A DNA stretch of 64,000 nucleotides from Misgurnus anguillicaudatus. Lineage: Eukaryota; Chordata; Actinopteri; Cypriniformes; Cobitidae. Location of the stretch: positions 3,348,001 to 3,412,000 of the forward strand of contig NC_073356.2 in the NCBI RefSeq assembly GCF_027580225.2, written 5' to 3'. Of the stretch, positions 1-10,519 are shown in pieces; position 1 is the first letter of the stretch; the number at the start of each line of letters is the position of its first letter. The notes under the pieces were generated by a model. It made no database searches and was not told where the DNA came from. It saw nothing but the letters and a program-made list of their open reading frames with translations. A program made the translations under genes and the position numbers.

Positions 1-11
1 TCCTCCTAGAG

Positions 12-157
12 CAGGGGTGTCCAATCCTGCTCCTGGAGGGCTGGTGTCTCTGCAGAGTTTTATTCCAACCCTAATCAAACACACCTGATCCAGCTAATCA
101 AGGTCTTTTAGGCAGACTAGATACTTTGTACTTTGGGACCGACTTTGGACACCCCTG
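12..157. mobile_element. 146-bp hAT-type MITE with perfect target duplication
   Basis: Perfect 13-bp terminal inverted repeats CAGGGGTGTCCAA and TTGGACACCCCTG are flanked by the 8-bp direct repeat TCCTAGAG at 4-11 and 158-165. The 8-bp duplication and CAG...CTG ends are hallmarks of hAT transposition. There is no coding capacity. The interior resembles a very common fish repeat of the 'ctggagggctggtgtc' type. Confidence 0.9.
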
Positions 158-480
158 TCCTAGAGCTTGCACTTTACATACTCCAAACTCAGGTTAGACC
201 TTCAGACTGGTCTGACTTGAGTTGCTATATCTTTTCTAAGAGATCAGCAGTTGCGGCTGGTGCTAAAAAAATTTGGGGGGGCGCAAACACACTCAAAATC
301 AAACTTTTACTGTAGTAATGCAGTACTCTTAGTAGCCATTTATCAGGTGATGAGTATCATTAGGCTACTACTTAGCTAAAATGCTGAAAATGTTACAGTC
401 GAAATCAAATAATAATGAAATAAATGTACTATGAATCTCTAATGAACTAATATCAAGGTAATCATTTACACATGCATGCA

Positions 481-508
481 CGCACACACACACACACACA
501 CACACACA
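481..508. repeat. (CA)n microsatellite
   Basis: A pure CA dinucleotide run lies inside copy A. The matching place in the compact copy (46070-46080) has only a few CA units, so the tract has changed length since the two copies diverged. Confidence 0.9.
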
Positions 509-983
509 ATCTCCGTCATGTTTTTGATAAACAGCTTTGTAAAGAGTCCTTCACAGTCAGTTATTATCCGTCATTTCATGTTTTAATTATTTTCATTTTC
601 GTTCACATGTCCATTTCTAATCATAAACTTACAAGACGAGCATACAAGTCAAATGTGTTTATTCATTTGTTTAGAGAACAGATAAACGGAGACCGTGCAT
701 CACTTTACCATCACATGAAGCAGATAATTTTTTTTCTCACAGTGACAGCGGAGGCAATAAAACACAGAGCTTTATGCTGAACAGGCAAATATGAACAAAT
801 CAAATAACAAAATACTACTGCGATTAAAATATCAATAAACATGTAAAAATCTGAATTGAACTAAACTCATCTGAAACCATCTTATGTAATAAACGCATGA
901 AGCCAGATTAATGCAGACTCTTGTCTTTAGATTTTGTATCTTTACCTTAGACAGGCATTACATTCTCAAGTTAAGTTGTATGG

Positions 984-2420
984 TAGGGATGTCCCGATCA
1001 GGTTTTTTTGCCCTCGAGTCTGAGACCGAGTCATTTGATTTTGAGTATCTGCCGATACCGAGTCCCGATCCGATACTTCTATAATACATAAAAAGAATAA
1101 AGAAGAGCAAAAAACAGATCCAGGATGTTCCTTATGTCATGCCGCACGCGTTGCTGTTTCTGTATAGAGTCAAAAGAGTCTAACTCTGTGCCAGCGCATA
1201 ACTATAGATTTGTTAAAAAATAATGAGAATATATATATAGTATATGTACAGGGGTTAAATTGTGATTTGTTTTGTGGGGAGGCTCTGTTTCGAGGGAGGG
1301 TTCGACGGGTAACATGTTTAATCCTGATGACAGCAAAGCCACTGGTGTGTTTCAATTACATTTTGTACCTCTGATATGATTTTAAGTTTCAGTTTTAAAG
1401 CTGTGCCACATGTTGACCCAAACTTTAAAACCTAAACTTTAAATTATGCAAATCTATGAGTCTGACACCCTATATGCATTTGGTGCACATGTCATTATGC
1501 ACAATTGATCAAACTTTGAAGAAAGTTATAAGACTCAACCTCCTTGACTAATTCTATGAATAAGATAGGCTACCCAAAAAGACTCAATTAACAAGAAAAA
1601 CAACAGATACTGATTCAGCAATATTTCTTATAAAATAGCCATAGAGATTCCCTAAGCTGGTCAGCAGTTAGTTAAAAAATACCTATAGTTAGGTCGTAAT
1701 TAACTTGTAGAATCAAAATACATAATTTTATTAAACTATACAATAAGTTGTATCCAGTTATCTAGTGTAATGAAATAAGTGACATGGCAATACATACTTA
1801 AATACTTTGTTTCTAGACTTCTATTAAATTTTTTCGATGTGGGCACCATTCTTACATCTCTCTCTATCTCTCATCTCTACAGTAATGTCAAATGATCCTG
1901 CGCGAATGCGCGTTCTTGAGGTTCTGAGTGAGACGCGGAGCGTCTGAGCACATGATGACAAAAACGAACAACGCGTCGTTTAAATGAGCGGTAAAAACCC
2001 GGTTTTGTCATGGGTTTCCTGCACGCACGAGTGTGAAGCCTACGAATGAAAACACATCAATAGGCTTGTTTGACTTCATGCGGCGCTGCAACAATCGACA
2101 GCCGGGTGACGTCAAACTACCGCGAGAGTGATCCGCGAAATCATATGGAGGAGTTTGCTTTTAAATCGCTCTCGCGAAACTCTGACGTCATCCGGCTGCC
2201 GGTTCTTGTGGTGCCGCATGAAGTCGAACAATTCTCTTCTCGTCAGTTCACACGCACCAGCGCAGTGCGTACACTGGCGCGGAGCAGACCGAGACCTTGA
2301 CGCCGGATTTTAAATATGTATCCGAGACCTGATCGGGAGGTAACGTCCGATTCCGATCGAGTCTGAAACCACGTGATCGGGGCCGATTTCCGATCACGTG
2401 ATCGGATCGGGACATCCCTA
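984..2420. mobile_element. hAT non-autonomous transposon, 1437 bp
   Basis: Inverted ends TAGGGATGTCCCGATC (984) and GATCGGGACATCCCTA (ending 2420) are flanked by the 8-bp direct repeat TTGTATGG (976-983, 2421-2428). The compact relative at 45848-47861 reads through this site without the insert, which independently fixes the borders. Subterminal copies of 'ccgatccgatac' and 'gatcacgtgatcgg' are typical of hAT binding regions. It contains a palindromic MITE (2067-2231). Its middle (about 1230-1960) is also present, inverted, at about 40540-41400. There is no transposase ORF. Confidence 0.92.
2067..2231. repeat. Palindromic CpG-rich MITE with CRE-like core
   Basis: The left arm starts TTGTTTGACTTCATGCGGCG and the right arm is its near complement, ending at 2231. 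Each arm carries a CRE-like TGACGTCA followed by a CGCGAGAG/CTCTCGCG block. Relatives sit at 34140-34240, 35128-35210 and 51498-51640. There are no ORFs. Confidence 0.75.
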
Positions 2421-2895
2421 TTGTATGGGCAATCTGCCAAATGCCATTCAGATTTTTCTTTATCCTGCTTAAATTTTCTTCGTCAACGACTTTTCCTTTA
2501 ACGCGACCGAACACACACAAAAAGAGACACTAAAGTTGCCTAATCACAGGCTCGTACGCTTTTTTTGCTTTTATAGCAATAGCAGAAGCACATTTTTCCC
2601 TCACAACAGACTAAGTACATGCCATCCATCAGCTCAAAATGCACAGTTCGTGAAGTTTCCTTAAAAACAGTGGTTTTCTTGTGGGTGCTTTTTTAAACTT
2701 TACAACAACAAAACTAAATATAGCTGCAGAGCAGCGATGCCGGGGTCAAGCTAAAAAGGGCACAGAATGAAGTATCGGTGATGACCGTCATGATTTAAGA
2801 TTTAAGAAGTTTTCAGTAGATTAAGGCAAAAATAGCCATTTTTCAAATCTTGAGTGCTGTGCAGAAACAATAGGTTTTGCCTCAGTTCATATTTG

Positions 2896-3376
2896 TGATG
2901 ACACCCACCAAATTTAATATACATATGATTAAGCAATGTTGAGATATAGCCTCAAATGACTTGACCACTAGGGGGCACTGCACCAAAACAATAGATGGTG
3001 CCTCAGGTTATGATTGTGATGACGCCCACCAAATTAGGTGCACATATGATTAAGCAATGTGGAGATATGGCCTCAAATGACTTGACCACTAGGTGGCACT
3101 GCACCGAAACAATAGATGATGGCTCGGGTCATGATTGTGATGACACCCACCAAATTTGATATACATATGATTAAGCAATGTTGAAATATAGCCTCAAATG
3201 ACTTGACCACTGGGGGCACTGCACCGAAACAATATGGTGCCTCAGGTCATGATTGTGATGACAAATCCAAATTTGGTGTACATACGATAAAGCGATCTGG
3301 AGATAAAGCCTCAAAACTCTTAACCAGTAGGGGGCACTGAAAAGTTTACAAGGGCTTTCAAAAAATGTCACTGATG
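2896..3376. repeat. Four tandem units of 118-121 bp
   Basis: The anchor 'tgatgac' recurs at 2896, 3017, 3138 and 3256. Each unit also carries 'gattaagcaatgt' (or a variant), 'gcctcaaatgacttgacc' and 'gggggcact' or a close variant. Units differ by a few substitutions, so this is an old tandem amplification. No ORF continues through it. Confidence 0.85.
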
Positions 3377-3464
3377 AACTAGGTGGTGCTGTAACAAAAC
3401 ATTCCATACACCCTCACTTCATGACATATACAAGTTGTGAAACATTCACCTATTCATACAGTGT

Positions 3465-3625
3465 CAGCCACACAAGAGCCATCCAGCTCATTGGGAGCAT
3501 TTGGGGTTAGATGTCTCACTCATGGACACCTCAACACTTGGTCAGGTGGAGCTGGGGTTTGAACCACCAATCTTCCGATTTGTAGACAACCTACACTAAC
3601 CACTGAACCACTGCCAATACACACA
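3465..3625 (-). mobile_element. tRNA-derived SINE-like fragment
   Basis: On the minus strand the sequence reads 'ggcagtggttcagtggttag', which resembles an A box, followed by 'gtggttcaaaccccagc', which resembles a B box (GGTTCRANNCC type). The arrangement fits a tRNA-headed SINE, but the 3' tail is not clear and the copy is degraded. Confidence 0.5.
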
Positions 3626-4496
3626 TCAATGTGCAAAACCTTTGCGAATATATAGCCTCAAATCCATTTTCGTGCTCACCATCATATTTGTTGATGTGCT
3701 ATACAACAACTGACAATAACTTTTTGTCTAGAGTCTAGATTGTGTGTACCAAATCCAAGCCAATCAAACGAACGCCGTAGTAGGAGTTTTGAAAAAGTTG
3801 GTATGCTTTGTTATTAAAAATAGCCGACAGAAAACGTTTTGATATCGTTTGACTCGGTATGCCTCAAGGAATCTAACAATAGCACTTTCATGAATTTAGA
3901 CACTATTTTGCAGTAGTTATAAGCAAAAAAAGTCACTTTTCAAAGAATTGCGTTTCTATGATGTACGGGTCAGCAGTTATAACCAAAAATGTAAGTGAAA
4001 ATTTGGACTGTTGGTGGCTCTATCGGGTTTGACATAGACACTCCAAATTTGGTGTGGGGACTATTTGGAATGTCCTCTTTGGGTGTGCCAAATTTCATAA
4101 CTTTCCTACAAAAAAAGTTAAAATTCAGAATGGCTGACCCCCAAAATGGCAGACCGAAAAACTTTTGGTATTGTTTGACTTGGCATGCCTCAAGGAATCT
4201 AACAATAGCACTTTTATAATTTTAGACTCAAGTTTGCAGTTGTTATAAGCAAAAATAGCCATTTTTCAAATCTCGTGAACACTAAGTGGCGCTGTGACGA
4301 AACTGGGCACGCACCCTCAGGTCAAGACTGCCATCAAAACTACCAAGTGTCGTGTGAATACGCTTAACTTTGGCGAAGATAAAGCCTCAAAACCGTTTTT
4401 TTCGCGCTCTATGTAAAATTCATTGACGCGGTATATGAAAACGGATTGGTGAATCAACATGAATTCCAGAACTTTTTGCCATGAGTGTCTCTAGAT

Positions 4497-5006
4497 CAGT
4501 GCTTCTCAAATAGTGGGGCGGGACCCCCAGGGGGGGCTCGAAGCGACACCAGGGGGGGGCGCGTGAGACCCTGGGGAAAAATACTTTTTCAGGAAGTGAT
4601 TTTTTTGCACTGTCACTTAAAGACATTGCACCCCAATCACGCTGATAAGCCGCTTGAGTTTTTATTATTATTTATTGATTATATTTAATTAAATTTTTCA
4701 GTATCAAATGGTCAAAAAATATTATACTTTATATAAGGATTGATTTTTTTCAGGCAAATTGATGCATTTTAAGTCTTTTCTGTTACAGACTAAAAAACAA
4801 TGTTAATAAAGTTATTCTTTGTTGTAAGTTGATCGATATTTCTGTTTTTGTGTTTTCTTTAATGTTAATAAGGATACAATGTTTTGCAGATGTGTCATTT
4901 TATAGATAAATTATACTATTTACAGTCGCAGCGGAGAGTTGGGGGGGCGCGAAATGTTTACTTCTTCCTAGGGGGGGGCGTGACAGAAAATAATTGAGAA
5001 GCACTG
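4497..5006. mobile_element. 510-bp hAT MITE
   Basis: Inverted ends CAGTGCTTCTCAA (4497) and TTGAGAAGCACTG (ending 5006) are flanked by the 8-bp direct repeat CTCTAGAT (4489-4496, 5007-5014). G-rich blocks ('gggggg...cgcg') sit next to both ends. Non-coding. Confidence 0.93.
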
Positions 5007-5821
5007 CTCTAGATGCTACACACCCATTCTTTACGCAAATTGGACAAAAGCTCTAGGACGAGTTCGAAAAAGTAGGTTTTACAAACAATTCAAAATATCG
5101 AAATAATTAGCATAACGGAAATGACGTCATATGGTGCAATCGAATCGGCATGAGCCAAGGAATCAGAAGAAACAAGAAGTCCGTTTCTATGACGTACGGA
5201 TCCGCAGTTATAACCAAAAATGTAAGTGAAAATTTGGACTGTTGGTGGCGCTATTGGGTTTGACATAGACACTCCAAATTTGGTGTGGGGACTATTTGTA
5301 ATGTCCTCTTTGAGTGTGCCATATTTCATAACTTTCCTACGTACGGTTCTATGGGCTGCCATAGACGCAATGGCGGAAGAAGAATAATAGAATAAGAACA
5401 AAACTAACAACAAAGTTGACCAAGCCACGGAATATACCGGATTATATGAGCTCTCGCTCTCATTATGTCCACGCAACACAAGCTCAAACGCACCACAAAA
5501 GTTAATGTCGTGCACATCTATCACGCATTCAGACTTTAAAGTGACACCATGTAATTTTTCAACCTTCATAATAAATTTTCAAGACCCTTGTGATAGTACC
5601 TCAACTTTAAATAGGTTGAATGACATGTCTACCATAGCCTGACGGGGTCTGTATCACTTTTACTCGTATTTTAAAACTTAGGGTTTCTGGTAGTAACCAG
5701 AGCACAAAAAAAACTACAAAATTCGACTGCTTTACGGCATACGTCACTTCCTCCACACAATTTGTTTTTAACGTGAATTTTGCTGGAGGCTTACTTAAGG
5801 AATGTAGAGAGCAGCTTTAAA

Positions 5822-5897
5822 TATGTGACTCTGTGGCACAGTCTTTAGTGTCACGGACCTATGACACGGGCGACCCGGGTTCGATTCCCCTTTAAGG
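5822..5897 (+). mobile_element. tRNA-like SINE head or tRNA relic
   Basis: 'tggcacagtctttagtg' resembles a pol III A box and GGTTCGATTCC is a perfect B box, followed by a run of T. No full cloverleaf with paired acceptor stem could be drawn, so this is read as a SINE head or tRNA pseudogene, not a functional tRNA gene. Confidence 0.45.
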
Positions 5898-6357
5898 CAA
5901 TTTTTTTATATAAACTCTTGATTCATACATAAATGCGATGTTCTTTATAAATGACGGCGATTATCTTGCATATAGTTCCCTGTATTCACATGCGGTGTTC
6001 GCGTATTTACCTTTCTTTTACTGTGTCTATGATATTTACATTACAATCCAGGATGCAATAGCAGTCAAACTTGCTCAAACTCACACAGTGTAAAACCAAA
6101 CCCTATTCATTCACCAATCAGATCCGAGCGTTTCTCTCTTCCTCATTTGCTGCGTTCCGCTGTCACTCGCATGACGTATTACAAAGCGGCAGCCTTTAGG
6201 TCTGCTTGGACCACATCGGTTTACTTGGCTTTGGAGAGACAATTTTCACACAAAAGAGAGGAAAAACGAGCGCCATTGCGGAAAATCCTGGTGGCGAGGG
6301 AGAGAGAGAGACGATGCAACAATATTTGTTTGGGAAAAGGCAAGGAAATACTTCTGG

Positions 6358-6612
6358 TCATTTCTCAATTGGAAGGCTGCAGCCTCCGGAGGTCAAATAT
6401 GCAGGCTGCATACGTCATCAAGCCTGGTTTATTAAGGTAAACTGAGCATTACATTCGCAAGTCATAAGCATACTGCAACAATTTACGATTAACTAAGTAT
6501 AATAGTCAACTTTGTAATTGTTAATATTGTGAAATAAGACAGTCTTGATGACGTATACAGCTTAGAAATACGACATCTGGAGGCTGCAACCTTCAGATTG
6601 AGACATGGCTTC
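6358..6612. repeat. MITE with 'ggctgcagcct' ends, copy 1
   Basis: The left end 'aattggaaggctgcagcct' and the right end 'ggaggctgcaaccttcag' are inverted repeats, with paired 'gcatacgtcatcaag' and 'cttgatgacgtatac' inside. A second copy with the same layout is at about 40030-40290. Confidence 0.7.
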
Positions 6613-7201
6613 TGCCACGACGAGTTCCTCATCAGAAAGTTGTAACATGACTGCGTTTCTCCCTGTTGTCTCAAAATGTTGATCGTTTAGCGTTTTAAAT
6701 GTTTAGTTTTTAGTTTAGTTTTAAGGTTGGCCAGTTCCTTTCCTTTGCAACAGTGCTGCGGCGCTTGTGGGCCCTAGGGGCGCTAGAAGTGAAAAATACA
6801 TGTCTAGCACCCCCTAGTGGCCAAAAAGTTTCATGGTGTGCCTTTAAAACAGCAAACAGGGAAAAAAATAAACCTCAAGACTTACATGATATCCAGCAAG
6901 CCAACTCCGTTTGCCATGAGAAGTGGTGGAGCACAAAGATTGCTGTCATTTGACTCCATTGGTCGATCTGGTCCAAGCTTCTTAATCCTTTATTTATTCA
7001 TCAATTAAATACCTTGTAGGGTGATTAACACACCTGATTTAACTCATCAGCTTGTTAGGGAGACATGCTGGTAGGAGGCTGATGAGTTGGTTCAGGTGTT
7101 TTAAATAAGGAGACATCTAAAACTTTCTGGAAGGGGGTCCTCCAGGACCAGGGTTGAAGAACACTGTTGGTGAGTTCTTGTTTTGTTCCTGTGAAGATCC
7201 T

Positions 7202-7393
7202 GGGCCCGTACCATGAAAATGGTTAAACAAACTCAGGGTTACAGGATTAGTTTCAGGTTGACAAAACCAAGCCAATGTGCAGGCCTTGTTGGTAAAAGCT
7301 ATTTTCATGGTACCCAAAACCCAGGATTTGCACAAACTAATCCTAAACAAAGCTGGCTAACCAACTAAACCAGCTTCATGGTATAGGCCCCAG
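7202..7393. repeat. Short TIR element
   Basis: 'gggcccgtaccatgaa' at the left pairs with 'ttcatggtataggcccc' at the right; an internal 'ttttcatggtacccaaaacc' echoes the ends. It is a non-coding MITE of undetermined superfamily. Confidence 0.6.
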
Positions 7394-7984
7394 ATCTAGA
7401 TAAGTCAAGTTTAGTCCTGTTAGTGTTTTGTTGTCCTGTTGATGTTGTTTGCCCCCTTGTGGGTTTTTGTATCTTGTTTATTTAATAAATTTCAGTGTTT
7501 ATCTACCTCTGTCTGCGCTTGGGTTCATCTGCCTTGCCATTCCTGACAAGTTCATGATTAGAAATGAACACGTGAAGGGAAATAATTATTAGCATTAAAA
7601 CATGAAATGACATGAAATGCTGTTCATCAAAAAAATTACGGAGATTGAAAAAGTCTAATGCAACTTATGGTGTGTATGTTTTTGTGTGTGAATGATTATC
7701 TTGATTTGTTAATTACTGATATAAACCCACATTATACTCAAATGTACAAATTCATAGTACATTTATTTCATGTGTTAACAGTTGACTTTAACATAGACAG
7801 TAACATTTTCAGCATCTTAGCTAGCAGTAATGATACATCATCACCTGATAAATGGCTATTTACAGTCCTGCATTACTACAGTAAAAGTTTGATTTTGAGT
7901 TTATTTGCACCCCGCCCCAAAATTTTGGGCACCAGCTGACACTGCTAAAGAGAGGCCTTTAAATGTGGATATGAATTCATTAGA

Positions 7985-8130
7985 TACATTTGCATTTGGC
8001 AGACACTTTTATCCAAAAGCAACTTACAGTGCATTCAAGGTCGAAGAAATGGTTAGCAACATATTACATGGAAAATGAGCCAACAACCATTTGCGATGTT
8101 AATGCAAAGCTCTACCAACTGAGCTATTTG
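7985..8130 (-). mobile_element. Degraded teleost SINE
   Basis: The string 'ttggcagacacttttatcca' followed by 'caacttacagtgcattcaag' is the conserved core of a very common teleost tRNA-derived SINE. 'ctctaccaactgagcta' corresponds to the complement of the tRNA-like head. It is diverged and has an internal deletion. Confidence 0.65.
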
Positions 8131-8259
8131 CAATGCAGTTCACTTCAGTTTAAGTAAAAAAATACACGCTGTTCACTCACTCTGAAAATCTCTTTGAAAA
8201 TGTGTGTAAAAAAGTTAAAATATTGTTTGTCATGCTCTAAGAGAAATAAAAACAAACTC

Positions 8260-8582
8260 TTAAAGCAACACTAAAGAACTCTGGCTCTTTGCTCCCCCTA
8301 CAGGTTAGAAGCGTAATTGTTCATTACCACTGTCGTAAATACTGCAGCATAGCTGGCTCTGATTGGATTGTAGGTCTGCCGTAAAGCAAGTTTTTGTAGT
8401 TTTCACTCGAACTACAGGACCGCTACCCGACGGTTGGAAACTTCTTTAGTGCGGTTTTGGCCGATAGAGGGCTGCAAAGCGAATGTGAAAGTGCCATTCA
8501 CCCTGTTTTGTGTGGATGAACCACTGAAACTTTTTTGGAAACATTATTTTAAGGTAAAAAAAACTCTTTGGTGTTGCTTTAA
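8260..8582. mobile_element. TTAA-flanked MITE, 323 bp including TTAA
   Basis: TTAA at 8260-8263 and 8579-8582 brackets inverted ends AGCAACACTAAAGA and TCTTTGGTGTTGCT. It lies just 3' of the finTRIM exon, in what would be intron 1. Non-coding. Confidence 0.8.
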
Positions 8583-8628
8583 CTGAAGTTGTCATAATTA
8601 ATGCATAAAAGGGATAGACATATCATAC

Positions 8629-9192
8629 CTGTTTTTCAGTTTTTGCTGCTACAGCTGAAACAATGTCATGGTTTTTGTGTTTATCCATTTTACACAAAAT
8701 ACAAATGCATTGCTGGTCTGTACGACAGAAGACCTCCTGCAGTTTATGATGCTGAGAACAGATCATCTTCTGTAGTTGATCAGTGGCTTCCATTAATGTG
8801 TGTCTTTTATTTATAAATAGTTGTTTATGTTGTTCCAAATGATTTTGACAAAATGAATTGAGACATTCAAGGCAGGACTTAACAGCTTTGTGTTTTCTTT
8901 CAGTGCAGGAATCACACTCCACATCTCCAGGTCCAGTAAAATAGTCAGCGGGAGTAGCTTGGAGATTCTTCACCATTTCAGCAAACAATATATTCTTTCC
9001 TAAAACAGGTCTTGGAGTGAAGGTCTCTCTGCACTGAGGGCAGCTGTAGTCTCTCTTCTGATCCCAGCAGTCTGTAATACAGCTCATACAGTAACTATGT
9101 CCACAGGGAATAGTCACTGGATCTTTAAGTAGAGCCAGACAGATTGGGCACTTGAACTCCTCCTGAGCCAATGAAATAGTGGTCTCTGCCAT
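8629..9192 (-). CDS. finTRIM-like first coding exon: RING plus two B-boxes
   Basis: 188 codons from ATG at 9192. A C3HC4 RING spans residues 15-54 (CPIC, CGHSYC, CPQC). B-box 1 is at about 93-122 and B-box 2 at about 145-175 (CSQHHK...HKNHD). This is the layout of fish finTRIM E3 ubiquitin ligases, in which RING and B-boxes share one exon. The frame ends after ...EKQ at CAG|GTATGA, a good splice donor, and would hit a stop two codons later, so 8629 is the probable exon end. The coiled-coil exons and any B30.2 exon are not recognisable at lower coordinates. Either they lie beyond the window's left edge, across an intron swollen by the 7.7-kb element, or the gene is a truncated remnant. The family is known for multigene expansion and antiviral induction; the role of this copy is inferred. 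Confidence 0.85.
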
Positions 9193-9297
9193 TTCACAAC
9201 AACAACAAAAAAGGATTCTTTTTAGAGTAGATTTTTTAGAAAGTGAAGCAAATGTCAGGAGAATCTCAGATATACAGAGAAGGAAGTGCAGTGTTTG

Positions 9298-9305
9298 TTT
9301 TTATA
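9298..9305 (-). promoter_or_regulatory. TATA box of the finTRIM-like gene
   Basis: On the minus strand TATAAAAA lies about 105 bp upstream of the ATG at 9192, leaving room for a 5' UTR of about 75 nt. No other strong core element was recognised. Confidence 0.6.
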
Positions 9306-9904
9306 GAACAGGGTGTGGCTGAAAATGTAAAAGAGTTAGTGAATACAATTACTTGTCGCCTTGACAACACACACCCCTTTTCCATCAGCCCGTTCAGACT
9401 ATCACACAACAAGAATTGAAGTTGTTAATATGTAGCCCTTGTGTGCCTTAATGTAGAGGTAAATGTTTAGCTATTAATGATCAATTCTTTCCATAGTACA
9501 CTAAATGTCCCAGACTGCCCCTTAACCAGTGCAGGGCTGAGAAAAACAGGGATTTATTTCCTTGTCACCACCCCTATTTCCTCATAAAAGATCATTTGCA
9601 TTCCTTGCCTACAGGTACGAGGTAAAAGACTACTGGCAGAGTTGTTTGTCCAGGAATGTGTTCTTTTGATTGGTCAGTTTGATTGTACATTGCAAAAAAT
9701 AAATGTCTTACTTACAGTAGTACTTTTGTCTTGTGTTCTAATATAAATATAAAAAATCTTAAATTGAGATACATTTACTTGGTATATATATAATATGCAA
9801 AAACTAGACTTGCAATGAAGAAACAAGTAACCAATCATAACATGAGACATCAGGGAATAGGGAAACAAAAGACAAACATGGCAATGAATACTTCAAAACA
9901 AAAG

Positions 9905-10090
9905 CTCTGGGGTGTATTCCAGAAAGCAGGTTATGTGACTTACCCGGCTAAGTTTAGGTGTAAGTAAGTGGATAATCTCTGCTTTCGGTTCCAAAAGTAG
10001 AGATAACTTTCGGGTTATGTAATTAACCAACTGACTTTCTGAAGATAACCTGCTCCGGAACAGGTTATGTTGCAGGGTAAGTTCATTTTT
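9905..10090. repeat. Foldback MITE with 'agcaggttatgt' ends
   Basis: 'ggtgtattccagaaagcagg' at the left and 'cctgctccggaacaggttat' at the right form imperfect inverted repeats. Further paired tracts ('ttatgtgacttac', 'gggttatgtaa') lie inside. Non-coding. Confidence 0.6.
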
Positions 10091-10094
10091 GAAC

Positions 10095-10420
10095 TCCTAA
10101 ATTTATTTAAGTCTAGGACTAGTCTAATCCCTGTCCGGCCCATAGGGGCGGTTTCCCGGACAGGGAGTAGACTACTCCTAGACTTAAACACTTTTAAGAG
10201 CTCTCCAAACTGAAAACAACTTTCACTTACAGATCTTAAAATACATCAGGGCCCTTTGTTTTGCCTCAAAATGCCCGCCAGTAATGTTTTTAGTAAGGCA
10301 TGTTGTTTAAAACTAGTTATATGTCCTAATTAAAGGTTTAGGATTCTCATCTTATCTCACCAAATCTTTTCTCATCTCTAGTTAGGAAATCCTAAATCGC
10401 TTAATCATGTTCGGTTATCA
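10095..10420. repeat. Abutting MITE ends of the 'tttcccggacaggg' family
   Basis: 'aagtctaggactagtctaat' then 'ccctgtccgg' meets 'gcggtttcccggacagggag' then 'actcctagactta', as if two MITE ends of opposite orientation abut. The portion 10250-10320 ('ttttgcctcaaaatg', 'aaggcatg') recurs inverted at 32700-32780. Another family member is at 42598-42826. Confidence 0.6.
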
Positions 10421-10519
10421 ACTGTCAGGTCTGTTACCAAGCAACCAGCAATGCGTGAGCTGCTGCTACAGTTAACAAATAATTGTCCTTTTTATGTGGC
10501 AGAAAAATAAATTTTATTA

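Larger units (their letters stand above)
2711..5395. repeat. Unclassified interspersed repeat block inserted in copy A
   Basis: The block interrupts copy A: the compact relative joins the two sides directly near 47010. It holds a four-unit tandem section (2896-3376), a SINE-like piece and a stretch repeating 'aatttggactgttggtggc' (around 3996 and 5230). It ends 'gccatagacgcaatggcgg' followed by an 'aagaagaataatag' tail. That ending and the four short tandem units at 63470-63715 look like the two termini of one abundant cyprinid repeat family; I cannot name its class. No plausible coding region was seen. Confidence 0.55.
5540..6843. mobile_element. TTAA-flanked transposon (piggyBac or Kolobok type), 1.3 kb
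   Basis: TTAA lies at 5536-5539 and 6844-6847. The inward sequences AGTGACACCATG and, on the other strand, AGGCACACCATG are inverted repeats. The compact relative of the host element has a single TTAA and no insert at this place (near 47140). TTAA targets are used by piggyBac and Kolobok transposases. No transposase is encoded. Nested inside are a tRNA-like fragment (5822-5897) and a MITE (6358-6612). Confidence 0.8.
248..7944. mobile_element. 7.7-kb non-autonomous element with hAT-like ends, enlarged by nested insertions (copy A)
   Basis: Ends are imperfect inverted repeats: CAGTTGCGGCTGGTGC at 248 and, read inward, CAGTGTCAGCTGGTGC at 7944. About 100 bp beyond them also pair (the 'actgtagtaatgcag' block at the left, its complement near 7870). 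It is colinear with the compact 2-kb copy at 45848-47861 over 248-975, 2421-2710, 5395-5539 and 6844-7015. The extra DNA is later insertions: hAT 984-2420, a repeat block 2711-5395, a TTAA element 5540-6843 and sequence after 7017. No clean 8-bp duplication is visible (left flank contains CTAAGAGA, right flank CTAAAGAG). No transposase ORF is present. Confidence 0.75.

Noticed and set aside
5090..5569. 159-codon minus-strand ORF
   Set aside because: It spans the border of two repeats (the block ending at 5395 and copy A) and has no recognisable domain; chance frame.
5822..5897. Functional tRNA gene
   Set aside because: A and B boxes are present but no paired acceptor stem or clear anticodon arm was found; kept as a SINE-like relic.
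6147..6445. Overlapping plus-strand ORFs of 97 and 79 codons
   Set aside because: They lie in a TTAA element and run into a MITE end; no domains.
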